DNA from: Lachnospiraceae bacterium
GTDB taxonomy: Bacteria; Bacillota; Clostridia; Lachnospirales; Lachnospiraceae
Direction of reading: 5' to 3'
Assembly (NCBI GenBank): GCA_015056815.1
Contig: SVFN01000023.1
Coordinates: forward strand, 1-64,000
DNA: 64,000 bases
Shown: positions 16,480 to 24,773 of the stretch, one piece after another
How positions within the stretch are numbered: position 1 is the stretch's first letter
How the letters are laid out: each line of letters starts with the position of its first letter
Position numbers and translations under genes: made by a program
The notes under the pieces: generated by a model
Databases searched by the model: none
Seen by the model: only the letters and a program-made list of their open reading frames with translations
What the model was told of the DNA's origin: nothing

Positions 16480-17547
16480 TTAATACTGTTTAGCATCTTC
16501 TTCTTTATTCATCACACGAAGTCCGCCCTGTGCCAAAGCTAACAGCTCGTCCTCACCCGGATAAACCGTGATCGGAGCAATAAAGCCTGCACGCTCTGTC
16601 AGACCTGCGACTACGCCCTTGTCATAAGCGATACCGCCGGTGATGATGATCTGGTCAACTTTGCCCTTTAAGACGGTAGCCATCGCACCCATATTCTTGG
16701 CAACCTGCTGGATGAAGGCATCACGTACTTCTTTGGCTTTCGCATCGCCGTTGTTTACCATTTTCTCAACATCGCGCATATCGTTGGTGCCGCAGTAAGC
16801 GTTGAAACCGCCGTTGCCGACTGCCATTTTGTAGATCTCTTTCTCTGTATACTTGCCGGAGAAACACAGCTTGATCAGTCCACCGGTCGGAACGGCTCCT
16901 GCTCTCTCGGGAGAGAATGCACCGTCGCCGTCTAATGCGTTAAAGACATCTACGACCTGACCATGGTCGTGAGCCCCTACGGATACACCGCCGCCCATAT
17001 GAACGACTACAAGGTTCAGATCTTCATACTTCAGATTGTTCTCTTTTGCATAACGTTTGGCAACAGCCTTCTGGTTCAGCGCATGGAAGACACTGGTACG
17101 CGGAAGCTCCGGAATGCCTGAATATCTGGAAGACGGCATCAGCTCGTCCACGACTACCGGATCCACGATGAAAGACGGAACACCGATGGAATCGCCGATC
17201 TCTCTTGCAAGGATACCGCCTAAGTTGGATGCGTGCTGTCCCTGTCTGCCGATCTTTAAATCCTCTAACAGATCGTCTGTTACGGCATAAGTACCGCCCG
17301 GGATCGGTTTTAACATACCGCCGCGGCCTACGATCATATCGAAGGAGTTGATATCAACGTCTTTTTCTTTTAAGAAATTCAGAATGATGTCTTTACGGAA
17401 ATCTTTCTGATCTACGATGGAAGCATACTGAGCGATCTCCTCGGTGGAATGTCTCAGCGTCTCTTCGAATAATAAGGTCTCATCCTCGAATACACCGATC
17501 TTGGTGGAGGTAGAGCCCGGATTGATGATTAAACTTTTGATTGCCAT
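16480..17547 (-). CDS. buk: Butyrate kinase
   Basis: This 355-residue enzyme of the acetate/butyrate kinase (ASKHA) fold converts butyryl phosphate and ADP to butyrate and ATP. The N-terminal phosphate loop [15 protein letters not shown] is present. Family blocks follow: [86 protein letters not shown] and [20 protein letters not shown] precedes the ATG. It lies 37 bp downstream of ptb and is surely co-transcribed with it. This points to butyrate formation through butyryl phosphate rather than only through butyryl-CoA:acetate CoA-transferase. Confidence 0.97.
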   Translation of the reverse strand: MAIKSLIINPGSTSTKIGVFEDETLLFEETLRHSTEEIAQYASIVDQKDFRKDIILNFLKEKDVDINSFDMIVGRGGMLKPIPGGTYAVTDDLLEDLKIGRQGQHASNLGGILAREIGDSIGVPSFIVDPVVVDELMPSSRYSGIPELPRTSVFHALNQKAVAKRYAKENNLKYEDLNLVVVHMGGGVSVGAHDHGQVVDVFNALDGDGAFSPERAGAVPTGGLIKLCFSGKYTEKEIYKMAVGNGGFNAYCGTNDMRDVEKMVNNGDAKAKEVRDAFIQQVAKNMGAMATVLKGKVDQIIITGGIAYDKGVVAGLTERAGFIAPITVYPGEDELLALAQGGLRVMNKEEDAKQY

Positions 17548-17584
17548 AGTGTTCCTCCTGTAACAATAGTTTTATGAATGGTTA

Positions 17585-18505
17585 TCAGTTTGCTTTTTTC
17601 ATCTCTTCTGCAACGACAGCGGCAAGCGCGATGGAGTTTACCTTTGCTTCGCAGGAATCGGAACGGCTGGTTAAGATCACGGGAGCTTTGGTCCCGGTTA
17701 AGATATTTCCGTTCTTCACATCTACCATATGTACGATCGCTTTGTATACCAGATTGCCTGCATGGATATCAGGGAACAGAAGGATATCGGCATCTCCGGC
17801 AACCTTGCGGTCAAGAGCACCCTTTTCTTCTGCAGCTTCTTTGTATAAAGCGATGTCTAAGGAAAGCGGACCGTCTACGATACAACCGGTGATCTGTCCT
17901 TCCTCGTTCATCTTTGTCAGCTCTGCAGCTTCTACTGTGACAGGCATCTTGGGATTGACGACCTCGACAGCGGCAAGAGGAGCTACCTTCGGGCAGTCAA
18001 CGCCACAGGCTTTTGCAACCTCAACGGTATAATTGATGATATTTACTTTATCCTCAAGTGTGGGATATGGCATGAAAGCAACATCGGTCAAAAACAGGAG
18101 ACGGTCAAATCCGGGAATCTCAAACACGCAAACATGGGATAACGGCTTGCCTGTTCTTAAACCAACTTCTTTATCCAGAACACTCTTCAAAAATGTCTTG
18201 GTATCCAAAAGCCCCTTCATGTACATATCAGCCTTGCCGTCATGAACAAGTGAAACGGCTTTCAGGGAAGCCTCAACAGTATCCTCCACATTGATGATCT
18301 CGTACTCGTCCATATTCATACCGAGTGCAGCACCCAGCTCGCGGATCTTTGCCTCATCGCCGACCAGAATGGAATCCGCGATCTCGCGTTCCTTGGCAGC
18401 CTTTACCGCCTCTAAAACGGCCTTGTCCTGTGCACATGCTACAGAAAGTTTTTTCTTCTCGCACTGTGATACTTTGGATAATAAATCGTTAAAATTTTTA
18501 CTCAT
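17585..18505 (-). CDS. ptb: Phosphate butyryltransferase
   Basis: This 306-residue enzyme exchanges CoA of butyryl-CoA for phosphate. The start at 18505 follows AAGAGGTGTGAC; a longer frame to 18547 lacks a site. Family blocks are LSVACAQDKAVLEAVKAAKE, DGKADMYMKGLLDTKTFLKS, LSHVCVFEIPGFDRLLFLTD, and DIHAGNLVYKAIVHMVDVKN, with GTKAPVILTSRSDS near the end. The length is typical of the phosphate acetyl/butyryltransferase family. It is the first gene of the ptb-buk operon and diverges from secA; its -35 box overlaps a perfect inverted repeat that may be its operator. Confidence 0.96.
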   Translation of the reverse strand: MSKNFNDLLSKVSQCEKKKLSVACAQDKAVLEAVKAAKEREIADSILVGDEAKIRELGAALGMNMDEYEIINVEDTVEASLKAVSLVHDGKADMYMKGLLDTKTFLKSVLDKEVGLRTGKPLSHVCVFEIPGFDRLLFLTDVAFMPYPTLEDKVNIINYTVEVAKACGVDCPKVAPLAAVEVVNPKMPVTVEAAELTKMNEEGQITGCIVDGPLSLDIALYKEAAEEKGALDRKVAGDADILLFPDIHAGNLVYKAIVHMVDVKNGNILTGTKAPVILTSRSDSCEAKVNSIALAAVVAEEMKKAN

Positions 18506-18555
18506 GTCACACCTCTTCTTTTTTCTTTTAGAATGTAGAACCCACATCTTTTAAA

Positions 18556-18584
18556 ATAGTAGCACTTTCATCAAGAAAAATCAA
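18556..18584 (-). promoter_or_regulatory. ptb: ptb-buk promoter
   Basis: On the minus strand TTGATT (18579-18584), a 17-bp spacer and TACTAT (18556-18561) form the promoter, about 50 bp from the ptb start. Confidence 0.6.
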
Positions 18585-18607
18585 TGATATAAAAATAATT
18601 CATTGAT
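18580..18607. promoter_or_regulatory. Inverted repeat between ptb and secA
   Basis: ATCAATGA (18580-18587) and TCATTGAT (18600-18607) are perfect 8-bp arms with an AT-rich 12-bp spacer. The left arm overlaps the ptb -35 box and the right arm ends 8 bp before the secA -35 box. It could be a regulator site for butyrate formation; the protein is unknown. Confidence 0.45.
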
Positions 18608-18615
18608 ATTGATAG

Positions 18616-18644
18616 TTGAATCCTACTTTCAAATCTGTTACAAT
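18616..18644 (+). promoter_or_regulatory. secA: secA-prfB promoter
   Basis: TTGAAT (18616-18621), a 17-bp spacer and TACAAT (18639-18644) form a good housekeeping promoter about 100 bp before the secA start. Confidence 0.8.
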
Positions 18645-18745
18645 GGAACGTGAGTTTATGGGTTCGGGCTAGGGAAGAATCCACGCTATAAATAAGAAAG
18701 TATACCATCTTTTCTCGGAAAAGAAGCGTAAAGTAGGAGTCAGAA

Positions 18746-21313
18746 ATGAGAGTAATCGACAAAATTTTCGGTACACATAGTGAGAGAGAATTAAAGCGCA
18801 TTGAGCCGCTGGTGAAAAAGATCGAAGCGCTGCATGACACCATGCAGGGGCTTTCGGATGAGGAATTACGGGATAAGACCAAAGAGTATAAAAAGCGTTT
18901 TGCACAGGGAGAGTCTTTGGATGATCTTCTTCCGGAAGCATATGCAACGGTAAGGGAGGCAGCGAAGCGCGTGCTCAATATGGAGCATTACCGTGTACAG
19001 TTGATCGGCGGTATCATCCTCCATCAGGGGCGTATCGCAGAGATGCGCACCGGTGAAGGAAAGACGCTTGTTTCTACACTTCCGGCGTACTTAAATGCCA
19101 TAGAGGGTAAGGGTGTTCATGTTGTTACCGTCAATGATTATCTGGCGAAACGTGATGCCGAGTGGATGGGACAGGTGCATGAGTTTCTGGGACTGACGGT
19201 CGGAGTTGTCCTGAATGATATGAGTCCGGAGGAGCGCCGCGCCGCCTATGGATGTGATATTACGTATGTGACGAATAACGAACTGGGATTTGATTATCTT
19301 CGTGATAACATGGTGATTTACAAAGAACAGCTTGTGCTTCGAGACCTGCACTATGCCATCATCGATGAGGTGGACTCTGTTTTGATCGATGAGGCGCGTA
19401 CCCCGCTTATCATTTCCGGCCAGAGCGGCAAATCCACCAGCCTTTATGAAGCCTGTGATGTTCTGGCGAGGCAGCTTGTCCGCGGTGATGACGTGGAGGA
19501 GCAGTCCAAGATCGATATCATCATGGGGATCGAGCAGGAGGAGACCGGAGACTTTGTTGTCAATGAGAAGGATAAAGTATTAAACTTAACGGCACAAGGC
19601 GTTGCCAAGGTAGAGCAGTTCTTCCATCTGGAGAATCTTGCAGACCCGGAGAACTTAGAGATCCAGCACAATGTGATCCTGGCCCTTCGTGCCCACAACC
19701 TGATGCACAGGGATAAAGACTATGTGGTAAAAGACGATGAAGTGCTGATCGTTGATGAGTTTACCGGACGTATCATGCCGGGACGCCGCTATTCGGACGG
19801 TCTGCATCAGGCGATCGAGGCGAAGGAGCATGTAAAGGTCAAGAGAGAGAGCAAGACCCTTGCGACGATCACGTTCCAGAACTTCTTTAATAAATTTGAG
19901 AAAAAATCCGGTATGACCGGTACTGCGCTTACGGAAGAGAAGGAGTTTCGTGACATCTATGGTATGGATGTAATCGAGATCCCGACCAATAAGCCGGTGG
20001 CACGTATCGACTGGCAGGATGCCGTATATAAGACGAAGAAAGAAAAACTGAAAGCGATCTGTGATGCGGTAGAGGAAGCACATGCAAAGGATCAGCCGGT
20101 ACTGGTCGGCACGATCACGATCGATGCTTCGGAAGAATTAAGCAGAATGTTAAATAAGCGCGGCATCAAGCACAAAGTATTGAATGCGAAGTTCCATGAG
20201 TTGGAGGCGGAGATCGTTGCGGATGCCGGTATCCATGGATCTGTTACCATCGCGACCAACATGGCCGGACGTGGTACGGATATCAAGCTGGATGACGAGT
20301 CCAAGGCAGCGGGCGGACTGAAGATCATCGGTACCGAGCGTCATGAGTCGAGACGAATCGATAACCAGCTGCGCGGACGTGCCGGACGTCAGGGCGACCC
20401 GGGTGAATCCCGTTTCTACATTTCACTGGAAGATGATCTGATGCGTCTGTTCGGTTCCGATCGTATGATGGATATGTTTAATGCGCTGGGGATCCCGGAG
20501 GGACAGGAGATTGAGCATAATATGCTGACCAAAGCCATCGAGGGCGCCCAGAAGAAGATTGAGAACAACAACTATGGTATCCGTAAGAACCTTCTGGATT
20601 ATGACCAGGTTGCCAATGAGCAAAGAGAGATCATTTACGAGGAGCGCCGTCGCGTATTGGATGGCGAGAGCATGAGGGATTCCATTTACAAGATGATCAC
20701 AGACTTTACCGAGAATGCAGTGGATATGTGCATCGCAGATGATAAGAGCAGTGAAGAATGGGATCTTCATGAGCTCAATCAGGTACTGCTTCCGACTGTT
20801 CCGGTGAAAAAGATAACACATGAAGCAGTCGATGGCATGAAGAAAAACGAACTGAAGCATATGCTCAAAGAAGAGGCTGTCAAGCTCTATGAGAGCAAAG
20901 AGGCAGAGTTCCCGGAGGCAGAGCAGATCCGTGAGGTAGAGCGTGTGATCCTTCTGAAAGTGATCGACCGCAAGTGGATGGATCATATCGACGATATGGA
21001 TCAGCTTCGTCAGAGCGCCGGACTTGCTGCTTACGGACATCAGGATCCGGTCGTACAGTATAAGTTAAACGCTTATGAGATGTTTGACGCGATGATCGCA
21101 AGCATTACAGAGGATACGGTCAGACTTCTGTTCCATGTGAAGGTAGAGCAGAATGTCGAGCGTGAGCAGGTTGCCAAAGTAACCGGCACGAACAAAGACG
21201 AATCTGCAACCAAAGCACCCAAGAAGCGTGCGGAAGCGAAGATTTATCCGAATTCTCCCTGTCCTTGCGGCAGCGGCAAGAAATATAAGAACTGCTGTGG
21301 GGCAGGTAAATGA
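18746..21313 (+). CDS. secA: Protein translocase ATPase SecA
   Basis: This 855-residue motor drives secretory proteins through SecYEG. Walker A is G103-EGKT in [38 protein letters not shown], the DEVD box ([20 protein letters not shown]), and [16 protein letters not shown] with [15 protein letters not shown] of the second nucleotide-binding fold are all present. The C-terminus ends in the zinc-binding SEC-C motif [14 protein letters not shown] used for SecB or lipid contact. The ATG at 18746 is supported by conserved sequence from residue 1 and by the GTAGGAGTCAGAA ribosome site. prfB follows after 48 bp, the usual Firmicute order. It is the export route for the many signal-peptide giants in this window. 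Confidence 0.98.
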   Translation: MRVIDKIFGTHSERELKRIEPLVKKIEALHDTMQGLSDEELRDKTKEYKKRFAQGESLDDLLPEAYATVREAAKRVLNMEHYRVQLIGGIILHQGRIAEMRTGEGKTLVSTLPAYLNAIEGKGVHVVTVNDYLAKRDAEWMGQVHEFLGLTVGVVLNDMSPEERRAAYGCDITYVTNNELGFDYLRDNMVIYKEQLVLRDLHYAIIDEVDSVLIDEARTPLIISGQSGKSTSLYEACDVLARQLVRGDDVEEQSKIDIIMGIEQEETGDFVVNEKDKVLNLTAQGVAKVEQFFHLENLADPENLEIQHNVILALRAHNLMHRDKDYVVKDDEVLIVDEFTGRIMPGRRYSDGLHQAIEAKEHVKVKRESKTLATITFQNFFNKFEKKSGMTGTALTEEKEFRDIYGMDVIEIPTNKPVARIDWQDAVYKTKKEKLKAICDAVEEAHAKDQPVLVGTITIDASEELSRMLNKRGIKHKVLNAKFHELEAEIVADAGIHGSVTIATNMAGRGTDIKLDDESKAAGGLKIIGTERHESRRIDNQLRGRAGRQGDPGESRFYISLEDDLMRLFGSDRMMDMFNALGIPEGQEIEHNMLTKAIEGAQKKIENNNYGIRKNLLDYDQVANEQREIIYEERRRVLDGESMRDSIYKMITDFTENAVDMCIADDKSSEEWDLHELNQVLLPTVPVKKITHEAVDGMKKNELKHMLKEEAVKLYESKEAEFPEAEQIREVERVILLKVIDRKWMDHIDDMDQLRQSAGLAAYGHQDPVVQYKLNAYEMFDAMIASITEDTVRLLFHVKVEQNVEREQVAKVTGTNKDESATKAPKKRAEAKIYPNSPCPCGSGKKYKNCCGAGK

Positions 21314-21361
21314 TTTATCTATCCCCATATGGCAGAGTTTGAATTATAAGGTGGTGAGCGC

Positions 21362-22477
21362 ATGGTTGAGTTAGACCAGATGAAGCAGGAGATCGCTTCT
21401 TATGAGGCACCGTTAGCGGAAATAAAGGATTCACTTGACCTCGCTAACAAAGAGAAGCGTATCGAAGAATTAGAAAGAGAAATGGAAGCGCCGGATTTCT
21501 GGAATGATGCCCAGGTGGCGCAGGATAAGACCAGACAGCTAAAAAGCTTAAAAGATGATGTGGATACCTATTCCGGACTCGTTCAGTCCAAGGAAGATAT
21601 CGAGACACTGATCGAGATGGGATATGAGGAGAACGATCCGGAGATGATTCCGGAGATTCGTTCGGAGCTGGATCATTTTATCGAGATCTTAGAAGGGATC
21701 CGGATCAAAACTCTCCTGTCAGGGGAGTATGATAACAACAATGCGATCCTTAAGATCAATGCAGGCGCAGGCGGCACAGAGAGTTGCGACTGGGCAAGCA
21801 TGTTATACCGCATGTATACCCGCTGGGCAGAGCGCAAAGGCTTCCAGCTGGAAGAACTGGACTTTTTGGAGGGAGATGAGGCGGGTGTCAAATCCGTTAC
21901 CTTCCAGGTAAACGGTGAGAATGCCTACGGTTATCTCAAATCCGAGAAGGGCGTACACAGACTGGTACGTATTTCACCGTTCAATGCACAGGGTAAGAGA
22001 CAGACATCGTTTGTATCGGTAGACGTTATGCCTGATATCGAGGAAGATGTAGATGTGGAGATCAATGAAGAAGATCTCCGTATTGATACGTATCGAAGCT
22101 CCGGAGCGGGTGGACAGCACATCAACAAGACCTCATCGGCGATCCGTATCACACATTTACCGACCGGTATCGTCGTACAGTGTCAGAACGAGCGAAGCCA
22201 GCATATGAACAAGGACAAGGCGATGCAGATGTTGCGTGCCAAGCTGTATATGTTAAAGCAGGAAGCCAATGCAGAGAAACTGTCTGACATAAGGGGAGAG
22301 ATCACGGAGATCGGTTGGGGACATCAGATCCGCTCCTATGTGATGCAACCCTATACGATGGTCAAGGATCTGCGTACCAATCATGAGAGCGGCAATGTGG
22401 ATGCTGTCATGGATGGGGCACTGGATCCGTTCATCAATGCATATCTGAAGTGGAAAAGTCTTGGAAATGAGGACTGA
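21362..22477 (+). CDS. prfB: Peptide chain release factor 2
   Basis: This 371-residue factor terminates translation at UGA and UAA. The stop-recognition tripeptide S205-P-F207 and the catalytic G250-G251-Q252 are at their usual positions. AAGGTGGTGAGCGC precedes the ATG. In many bacteria the gene needs a +1 shift at a CUU-UGA site near codon 25. Here codons 24-27 read TCA CTT GAC CTC in one unbroken frame, so the shift site is gone and that autoregulation is lost. It is downstream of secA in the same operon and ends at a strong terminator. Confidence 0.97.
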   Translation: MVELDQMKQEIASYEAPLAEIKDSLDLANKEKRIEELEREMEAPDFWNDAQVAQDKTRQLKSLKDDVDTYSGLVQSKEDIETLIEMGYEENDPEMIPEIRSELDHFIEILEGIRIKTLLSGEYDNNNAILKINAGAGGTESCDWASMLYRMYTRWAERKGFQLEELDFLEGDEAGVKSVTFQVNGENAYGYLKSEKGVHRLVRISPFNAQGKRQTSFVSVDVMPDIEEDVDVEINEEDLRIDTYRSSGAGGQHINKTSSAIRITHLPTGIVVQCQNERSQHMNKDKAMQMLRAKLYMLKQEANAEKLSDIRGEITEIGWGHQIRSYVMQPYTMVKDLRTNHESGNVDAVMDGALDPFINAYLKWKSLGNED

Positions 22478-22506
22478 TCTGTGAAATAGAAATAAAGAAG
22501 AGAAAA

Positions 22507-22545
22507 AGGTTTGCCGCTCAGCAATGAATGCGGCAAACCTTTTTT
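22507..22545. terminator. Bidirectional terminator after prfB
   Basis: AGGTTTGCCGC (22507-22517) and GCGGCAAACCT (22530-22540) pair perfectly around a 12-nt loop, with a T-run after it and an A-run before it. It also ends the minus-strand operon whose last stop is at 22544-22546. Confidence 0.92.
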
Positions 22546-23275
22546 ATTCTACCGTAACATCAATATACTTTCCTGGTTCTCTTGCATACAACTCTTCATA
22601 AAAAAGTGTCCTGGAGCAGGTAATGTACGGGAAGACCCAAAGAAGGGCGATTCCGAAGGATAGTATGACCAGACATCCCATTCCGATGAAGGTGACATAC
22701 AGATAAAACAGGCGGAATTTGTGTCCTTTCATCATCCGCATGGAATGTATTAACAGTTCTTTGCCGGATTCTTCCGGGTAATCTAAAAGCAGGAAAAATG
22801 CCTGCCCGAAATTCAAATGGATTAAGACCAGAATGACACAGTACAAGATAAACGCAACCGAGATCACTAAAAACCAGACCGCATCTTTGGTGGATGAATA
22901 CACAACCATTGCCATTGAAACCGGTACTGCCCCGAGAAAGGCAGGGATCAGAAGCAAAAACTGTAAGAAGATTGCCTTGTCCGCAAAATGTTTAAAACCG
23001 TACCACATATCCTGCACGGATATTTTTTCTCCGCGCAATACCTTACGATACATATAATACTGACCGACCATAAAAGCACTGTACAATAATACAATGATAA
23101 AATAGGCTGCCAGATAAATACTGGAGAAGTTTCCGACCTGAGCGGATACAAAGTTTAGAACGAAATAGGTAAGTGTGCTGATAAACGAATAAGTGAAAAT
23201 GAGCACACCATAATTTCCAAAAAGACATTCTCTGGAAAACGCCTTTATCTGTCCTGCTGTTTTGAATTCTTTCAT
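22544..23275 (-). CDS. DUF975-like integral membrane protein
   Basis: This 243-residue protein has about six membrane segments. The start of the C-terminal half reads ELLIHSMRMMKGHKFRLFYL and continues YVTFIGMGCLVILSFGIALLWVFPYITCSRTLFYEELY. This is the signature of the DUF975 family: a KG.K.RLF..YL.F.GW stretch, then G.lWl.PY....A.FYe.l. The biochemical role of that family is not known. It is the last gene of a three-gene minus-strand operon; the gene before it ends 8 bp upstream of its start. Confidence 0.75.
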   Translation of the reverse strand: MKEFKTAGQIKAFSRECLFGNYGVLIFTYSFISTLTYFVLNFVSAQVGNFSSIYLAAYFIIVLLYSAFMVGQYYMYRKVLRGEKISVQDMWYGFKHFADKAIFLQFLLLIPAFLGAVPVSMAMVVYSSTKDAVWFLVISVAFILYCVILVLIHLNFGQAFFLLLDYPEESGKELLIHSMRMMKGHKFRLFYLYVTFIGMGCLVILSFGIALLWVFPYITCSRTLFYEELYAREPGKYIDVTVE

Positions 23276-23283
23276 AATTACCT

Positions 23284-23787
23284 CTAAAAATCTGATTGAA
23301 AATTTGCGCCTGCCATACCGGCGTATTGTCTGGCATTTTGATCCCGCTGATACGGATTGGATTCATCACCGCCGCCGTATTTGATCCGGGTCGTGGTCAG
23401 TCCGCCGGCGGTATAAGTACGTCCGCATTCCGGACAGATCGCGGTCTTTATGGACACAGAGGCCTGAAGCACCTGCCCGTCGTTTTTGGCAGCCTTTTGA
23501 TAAGCATTGCGCACATGCTCACTTTCGTGGGCACGAACCGCACTGCCGGAAGCCTGCGGTGAAATATGGGTCGGTGCCTTAAAGGAAACCATTTCATCGG
23601 AGCCGTCCTGATATTTGCGCTCGCGGCATGTCTCGCACTCCGCCGGGGAAGATTTGCGCCCGGGGGAAACCTGTGTGGACTCTCCGGGATTTTTGATCGC
23701 ACCGCTATCCTGCACACCGGAGGCGTTCGGATTAAATTCATTTGGAAAAGGTGTTATCGTAACACTGCCTATTGCACCGATCGTCAT
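23284..23787 (-). CDS. Small HExxH (SprA-related) protein with zinc-ribbon cysteines
   Basis: This 167-residue protein starts at 23787 after AAGGAAGGATCCT; a longer frame to 23823 has no site. It has no signal peptide or membrane helix. The core reads SAVRAHESEHVRNAYQKAAK with H87-E88-S-E-H91, a zinc-metallopeptidase-type motif seen in the SprA-related family of putative catalytic proteins. Two CxxC pairs, C51-ET-C54 and C118-PE-C121, flank it and could form one structural zinc site. The N-terminal 50 residues are Pro/Gly/Ser-rich and the C-terminus is Asn/Gln/Gly-rich. Target and location are unknown. It is in an operon with two membrane proteins, so a membrane-linked role is possible. Confidence 0.65.
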   Translation of the reverse strand: MTIGAIGSVTITPFPNEFNPNASGVQDSGAIKNPGESTQVSPGRKSSPAECETCRERKYQDGSDEMVSFKAPTHISPQASGSAVRAHESEHVRNAYQKAAKNDGQVLQASVSIKTAICPECGRTYTAGGLTTTRIKYGGGDESNPYQRDQNARQYAGMAGANFQSDF

Positions 23788-23835
23788 AGGATCCTTCCTT
23801 TCTGCAAAGTGGTCTGTGAACAAAGTTACCGTTAA

Positions 23836-24279
23836 TCAAAGCATTTTTCCATAATCGTTATCTTCCAGAGAATAAGGAGAATAAGGAGTCATGTCCTCAG
23901 GCATTTTGCCGTCCAACAGATCTTCGATGGTAATGCCGTAACGCTCCTTGAAGATCTCATTAAACTCATCATGAAGTTCGCCGGGGACCAGCATGATATA
24001 AATGGCACAGCCATAAACCAAGAGCGTCAGAATCAGTCCGCTGACCGAGGAGATCATGCCACCGATGGCGGTTCCCGCCAACCTGGAATCATTCCCTTTG
24101 GAGAGGATCGCAAATAAGATCCCCAGTGCCCCGAAGATCAGTCCGCCAAACAACGTACAAAACGTTAATATGGACAAGAGTCCCATAAGAAGGGATGCGA
24201 TCATAAAACCGTTGCGGCGGATCCTGTGATATGGATAATGTGGAAACTCTGTTCCAGGTTCAAAAGAGGATGGTTCCAT
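23836..24279 (-). CDS. DUF4190-like two-helix membrane protein
   Basis: This 147-residue protein has a cytoplasmic N-terminus of about 25 residues (MEPSSFEPGTEFPHYPYHR). Two membrane segments follow, separated by the loop AILSKGNDSRLAGTAIGGMI, which matches the DUF4190 pattern (G..lgi.ailsk......a..G...g). The acidic C-terminal tail is rich in Asp, Glu, Pro and Tyr. AAGGAGTCTCAG precedes the ATG. It is the first gene of the minus-strand operon. Function unknown. Confidence 0.65.
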   Translation of the reverse strand: MEPSSFEPGTEFPHYPYHRIRRNGFMIASLLMGLLSILTFCTLFGGLIFGALGILFAILSKGNDSRLAGTAIGGMISSVSGLILTLLVYGCAIYIMLVPGELHDEFNEIFKERYGITIEDLLDGKMPEDMTPYSPYSLEDNDYGKML

Positions 24280-24366
24280 CTGAGACTCCTTCTATATACA
24301 TACATTTTAAGATAATATCGGCATTTCCGGCAGATAATTTAACCGCTTGGGGAAATAACCGCAATC

Positions 24367-24395
24367 ATTGTAGCAGAATTTAACTGTTGAAACAA
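24367..24395 (-). promoter_or_regulatory. Promoter of the minus-strand membrane-protein operon
   Basis: On the minus strand TTGTTT (24390-24395), a 17-bp spacer and TACAAT (24367-24372) stand about 90 bp before the first gene. Confidence 0.6.
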
Positions 24396-24431
24396 GCGTT
24401 TTGTCTCAGGAAGAAAGGAAGAATTTGAAGA

Positions 24432-24641
24432 TTGAATGAAATTGATGCACTTGACAGAATACTGCAGTTGGCGCAGGCAATGTTGTCAGCTTATTATTTT
24501 ACAAGAAAACGAAGCAAAGGGAAAGAGCGGTTGTTTTTTGTGTATACATTGCTAATGCTTTTGCCCTTTCAGGTAACAATCGTTCCAAATTTCATCGTGG
24601 CAAAGTTGTTGAATGGAAAGAGTTTATCATCTGTGTGGTGA
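24432..24641 (+). pseudogene. Fragment of a sugar ABC permease (MalG/UgpE type)
   Basis: The 69-residue frame opens at a TTG with no clear ribosome site. Its middle reads AYYFTRKRSKGKERLFFVYT and then LLMLLPFQVTIVPNFIVAKL. MalG-type permeases have AYalaRyrFkGr..lf...l..MmPfqvt.iP.f....klg in the third membrane region. Nothing before or after it continues the protein, and there is no transporter partner here. A decayed, truncated permease fits best. Confidence 0.4.
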
Positions 24642-24674
24642 TCGCATGGGAAATAATGATGCTAAATTTATAGA

Positions 24675-24703
24675 TTGAATTTACGCATTTTTTTATATAT
24701 AAT
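24675..24703 (+). promoter_or_regulatory. tex: tex promoter
   Basis: TTGAAT (24675-24680), a 17-bp spacer and TATAAT (24698-24703). It lies inside an in-frame extension of the tex frame and so fixes the real start downstream. Confidence 0.8.
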
Positions 24704-24773
24704 GGAAAAGATGATTGCGCGGACGGCAGGGAAGCTGTCGATACGCCGGACACAAAATGAGGAGACTTTAATT

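Noticed and set aside
21430..21445. Possible programmed frameshift in prfB
   Set aside because: The frame is continuous and no in-frame UGA is present near codon 25.
24675..24773. Upstream TTG start of tex
   Set aside because: This stretch contains the -35 and -10 boxes of the tex promoter, so it cannot be translated from there.
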